From Oscillospiraceae bacterium (lineage in GTDB: Bacteria > Bacillota > Clostridia > Oscillospirales > Ruminococcaceae): a stretch of 8,090 nt of DNA. A model generated the notes under the pieces. That model was not told the origin of the DNA. It saw nothing but the letters and a program-made list of their open reading frames with translations, and did not search any database. Positions 6,590 through 8,090 of this stretch are shown here, piece by piece (the stretch's first letter is position 1; the number at the start of each line of letters is the position of its first letter). The stretch lies in contig JAEDJF010000066.1 in assembly GCA_016296485.1 (NCBI GenBank), positions 1 to 8,090 of the forward strand, in the 5' to 3' direction. A program made the position numbers and the translations under genes.

Positions 6590-7433
6590 TGTTCTTTCTC
6601 CTTATTTCAACTTTCCAGTCGGGTCCGAAGCCGAGGTGATACTCCTCGAGCATGCTGCCCTCGGAGAGGGCTGCGGAAACGTGGAGCAGCTCGTTGGTGT
6701 AAAGAAGGGGCTCGCCCTTCTTTACGTTGCCGAAAGCGCGCTCATAGGGCATTGCCTTTTCGAGCACGGTCTCGCCGCCGTGGATAACTTTGAGCACCAG
6801 CTCCTCGCCGTAGCTGAAACCAGCGTGCTCAAAATCGGAAGCAAGGATATTGGACCACATATTGCCGAAGTTCGGGTCAACAATCTCGAAATAACCGCTG
6901 ACAAAGCCCTCCTCGGCGTGTGCCTTCGGCATCGGGATTTTTACGATTTCGTCGGCGGGATATTCCGGACCGAGGTCCTCGAAGGAAATCTGTCCCGCGG
7001 CGAGCCTTGCGGCGTTATAGCCGAAAAGGTCCCGTCCGTCAAAGACAGCGGAGCCCTCGCTCATGGGTCTCCTGTTTTTATAGTCGATCATGCGGACGCT
7101 CTCGATTCCGTGGAAGTCCGCAACGTGAGTAAGAGTACCGTTATCGGGAGTGATGATGATATAGCCGTCCTTGGTTTTTGCGGCGGCAGCCCTTCTGTCG
7201 GTGCCTACGCCCGGGTCAACGACGGAGACGAAAATCGTCCCTTTGGGCCAAAAGCGCACCGTCTGCCAAAGGCGGTAGCTGGCGCTCCAGGCGTCAAAAT
7301 GCGGAATTTCGTGGCTTCCGGTGAAGATTTCAAGGCTTCTGTCAACGGATTTCACGGTGCCGTACATTGCGGAAACGGCGCCCTCTTTATAGGTGAAGTC
7401 CGTTTGGAAAACGAGAATCGGTTTTTCCTCCAT
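6582..7433 (-). CDS. DUF62-family protein, copy B, catalytic His replaced by Asp
   Basis: This 283-residue paralogue of the next gene aligns with it almost without gaps. It has QTDFT (10-14), SHEIPH (40-45), SVVDPGVGTDR (70-80), TPDNG (95-99), FDGRD (131-135), FGNMWSN (189-195) and ALSEGS (255-260). Asp and Arg of the SAM-hydrolase triad remain (D73, R80), but the His of HGRD is Asp (D132, codon GAC). The Asn of the C-terminal AxNxG motif is Ser (S257), and the Gly after TDF is Thr. The FGN motif lost in copy A is kept here. It may be a non-catalytic partner, a binding subunit or an enzyme with changed chemistry. The start at 7433 has GGAGGT 7 bases upstream (7446-7441). It is the first gene after the SAM-I riboswitch, so it is the direct target of that control. 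Its stop overlaps the start of copy A by 8 bp, indicating a tandem duplication and coupled translation. Confidence 0.9.
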   Translation of the reverse strand: MEEKPILVFQTDFTYKEGAVSAMYGTVKSVDRSLEIFTGSHEIPHFDAWSASYRLWQTVRFWPKGTIFVSVVDPGVGTDRRAAAAKTKDGYIIITPDNGTLTHVADFHGIESVRMIDYKNRRPMSEGSAVFDGRDLFGYNAARLAAGQISFEDLGPEYPADEIVKIPMPKAHAEEGFVSGYFEIVDPNFGNMWSNILASDFEHAGFSYGEELVLKVIHGGETVLEKAMPYERAFGNVKKGEPLLYTNELLHVSAALSEGSMLEEYHLGFGPDWKVEIRRKNNG

Positions 7434-7440
7434 AGATATT

Positions 7441-7446
7441 ACCTCC
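7441..7446 (-). promoter_or_regulatory. Ribosome binding site downstream of the riboswitch
   Basis: GGAGGT lies 7 bases before the ATG at 7433 and 26 bases after the aptamer's closing stem. I find no intrinsic terminator between aptamer and start codon, so this site is the likeliest point of control if the riboswitch acts on translation. I could not find a strong anti-Shine-Dalgarno partner by eye. Confidence 0.75.
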
Positions 7447-7472
7447 GGTTACTGTAAAAATTATAAAACAGT

Positions 7473-7571
7473 CCCCATCTTTCGGATATTTCCGCAGGAA
7501 TTGGCACCACGCGCCAATACGCAGGTTGCCGGGCTTCAAAGGGCCTGGTCCCTCAGCCTCTCTCGATAAGG
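7473..7571 (-). promoter_or_regulatory. SAM-I (S-box) riboswitch aptamer
   Basis: The minus strand carries the S-box consensus: CTTATCGAGAGAGG, GAGGGACCAGGCCC, TTTGAAGCCCGGCAACC, GGTGCCAATTCC, then CGGAAATATCCGAAAGATGGGG. The P1 stem pairs CCUUAUC (7571-7565) with GAUGGGG (7479-7473), including two G-U pairs. P3 uses GGCA and UGCC around 7530 and 7505. P4 is CGGA/UCCG with an AAUA loop. In this class the RNA binds S-adenosylmethionine and usually shuts expression off when SAM is plentiful. It lies about 80 nt downstream of a strong promoter and 39 nt before the first DUF62 gene. Confidence 0.95.
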
Positions 7572-7576
7572 GATTT

Positions 7577-7620
7577 GCGCTTTTTTTAAAGCATTTTATT
7601 TTTTGCAAAGCGGAAAGCGC
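7577..7620 (-). promoter_or_regulatory. Leader hairpin just before the riboswitch
   Basis: GCGCTTT (7620-7614) pairs with AAAGCGC (7583-7577) across an A-rich 30-base interior, ending five bases before the aptamer. It lacks a following U-tract. It may insulate the aptamer or stabilise the transcript; a function is not shown. Confidence 0.35.
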
Positions 7621-7658
7621 CGCCGGAACACGGACTTTTCCACTTTAACAGCGGCATA

Positions 7659-7687
7659 ATTATATCAAAAAATCCGCATTAAATCAA
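7659..7687 (-). promoter_or_regulatory. Sigma-A promoter of the riboswitch operon
   Basis: TTGATT (7687-7682), a 17-bp spacer and a perfect TATAAT (7664-7659) give a strong promoter. The predicted transcript starts near 7652, making a leader of about 220 nt that contains the SAM-I aptamer. It lies after the rplQ terminator, so the operon has its own start. Confidence 0.88.
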
Positions 7688-7711
7688 GGTTTTTGCTCCC
7701 ATTTGTTAATT

Positions 7712-7740
7712 TTTATTGAACATTGCGCTTTTTCGGTCAA
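7712..7740 (-). promoter_or_regulatory. Possible second, weaker upstream promoter
   Basis: TTGACC (7740-7735), 17 bp, then AATAAA (7717-7712) matches the -35 box well and the -10 box in 4 of 6 positions. It would feed the same leader from about 50 bp upstream of the main promoter. It may be a chance match in AT-rich DNA. Confidence 0.3.
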
Positions 7741-7799
7741 AAAAGGCGGAAAGTTTAAATATTCTGTTTAAGAATAGCGCCGGATTTCCGATTAAACGA

Positions 7800-7828
7800 A
7801 AAAGCGCCCCGCATTGCGGGGCGCTTTT
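7800..7828 (-). terminator. Rho-independent terminator of the rplQ transcript
   Basis: AAAAGCGCCCCG (7800-7811) pairs perfectly with CGGGGCGCTTTT (7817-7828) around a CATTG loop. On the minus strand the stem runs into a T-rich tract (CTTTTTCGT). It begins 25 bases after the rplQ stop codon and separates the ribosomal-protein operon from the riboswitch operon. Confidence 0.93.
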
Positions 7829-7853
7829 AAGCTTAAAGAATTATGCTCACCGA

Positions 7854-8090
7854 TTACACAAGCTCGATGATTGCCATTTCGGCTGCGTCGCCACGGCGCG
7901 GACCGATTTTAACAATTCTGGTGTAACCGCCGTTTCTGTCGGCGTATTTCGGTGCAATCTCGTCAAAAAGTTTTTTCGCGACGTCCTCTTTAGTTACGAA
8001 AGCGTAAACAAGACGTTTGGAATGAAGGTCACTGTTCTTTGCAGTAGTGATCATCTTCTCAGTCATGGCGCGCACTTCTTTTGCACGAGT
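7854..8090 (-). CDS. rplQ: 50S ribosomal protein L17, N-terminus beyond window
   Basis: The last 78 codons of L17, a large-subunit ribosomal protein at the peptide exit tunnel region, are present; the start lies beyond the right edge. The family-diagnostic C-terminus is clear: LFDEIAPKYADRNGGYTRI, KIGPRRGDAAEMAIIELV and stop. Upstream of it TRAKEVRAMTEKMITTAK and DLHSKRLVYAFV fit the L17 helices. A GTG at 8075 is an internal valine codon, not a start, since the conserved TRAKE sequence continues in frame to the window edge. In Firmicutes rplQ ends the large ribosomal-protein cluster, usually after rpoA, and the terminator 25 bases on fits that position. Confidence 0.96.
   Translation of the reverse strand, partial: TRAKEVRAMTEKMITTAKNSDLHSKRLVYAFVTKEDVAKKLFDEIAPKYADRNGGYTRIVKIGPRRGDAAEMAIIELV

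Noticed and set aside
5744..6787. A 347-codon plus-strand frame opposite the DUF62 genes
   Set aside because: Shadow of copy A and the 3' part of copy B, which carry clear family motifs on the other strand; no start signal.
7387..7608. A 73-codon minus-strand frame over the riboswitch
   Set aside because: It translates the SAM-I aptamer and runs into copy B in another frame; the conserved RNA consensus explains the sequence.
1..8090. CRISPR arrays, insertion sequences, tRNA or rRNA genes, prophage genes
   Set aside because: No regularly spaced repeats, transposase motifs, tRNA-like folds or phage proteins were seen on either strand.

Overview
The window reads as a chromosomal segment of an anaerobic, Gram-positive clostridial Firmicute, possibly a gut Ruminococcaceae/Oscillospiraceae-type bacterium. 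The grounds are strong AGGAGG-type ribosome binding sites, sigma-A-type promoters, ECF-class transporter genes, an S-box (SAM-I) riboswitch and an L17 protein of Firmicute type. The genus is inference. Every gene I can support is on the minus strand, so transcription runs from high to low coordinates.

Layout in transcription order: the 3' end of rplQ (ribosomal protein L17, cut by the window edge) closes with a strong hairpin terminator at 7800-7828. A clear promoter (TTGATT, 17 bp, TATAAT; 7687-7659) follows, then a long leader carrying a SAM-I riboswitch aptamer (7571-7473). The leader feeds two tandem, overlapping genes of the DUF62 / SAM hydrolase (adenosine-forming) / chlorinase-fluorinase superfamily (7433-6582 and 6589-5741), then an ECF transporter substrate-binding S component (5670-5080). 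After a hairpin terminator at 5057-5031 come a fused double ECF ATPase (4907-3192), the overlapping EcfT transmembrane protein (3199-2318), and 12 bp later an N-formylglutamate amidohydrolase-family enzyme (2305-1544). A perfect 16-bp hairpin (1500-1534) ends this set. A separate gene with its own candidate promoter (1320-1292) encodes a secreted von Willebrand A-domain protein that runs off the left edge.

The middle six genes look like one functional system: a SAM-responsive RNA in front of SAM-cleaving-type enzymes, a complete ECF importer (S, A-A, T) and a deformylase/amidohydrolase. The best inference is import and breakdown of a methionine- or SAM-related compound as a sulfur or methionine source, switched on when SAM is low. 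The substrate cannot be read from sequence. The upstream DUF62 copy has Asp where the family's catalytic His lies, and each copy lacks a different conserved residue. This suggests an active/inactive pair or a mixed trimer.

The intergenic stretches longer than 300 bp (1213-1543 and 7434-7853) hold only regulatory elements: promoters, hairpins, terminators and the riboswitch.
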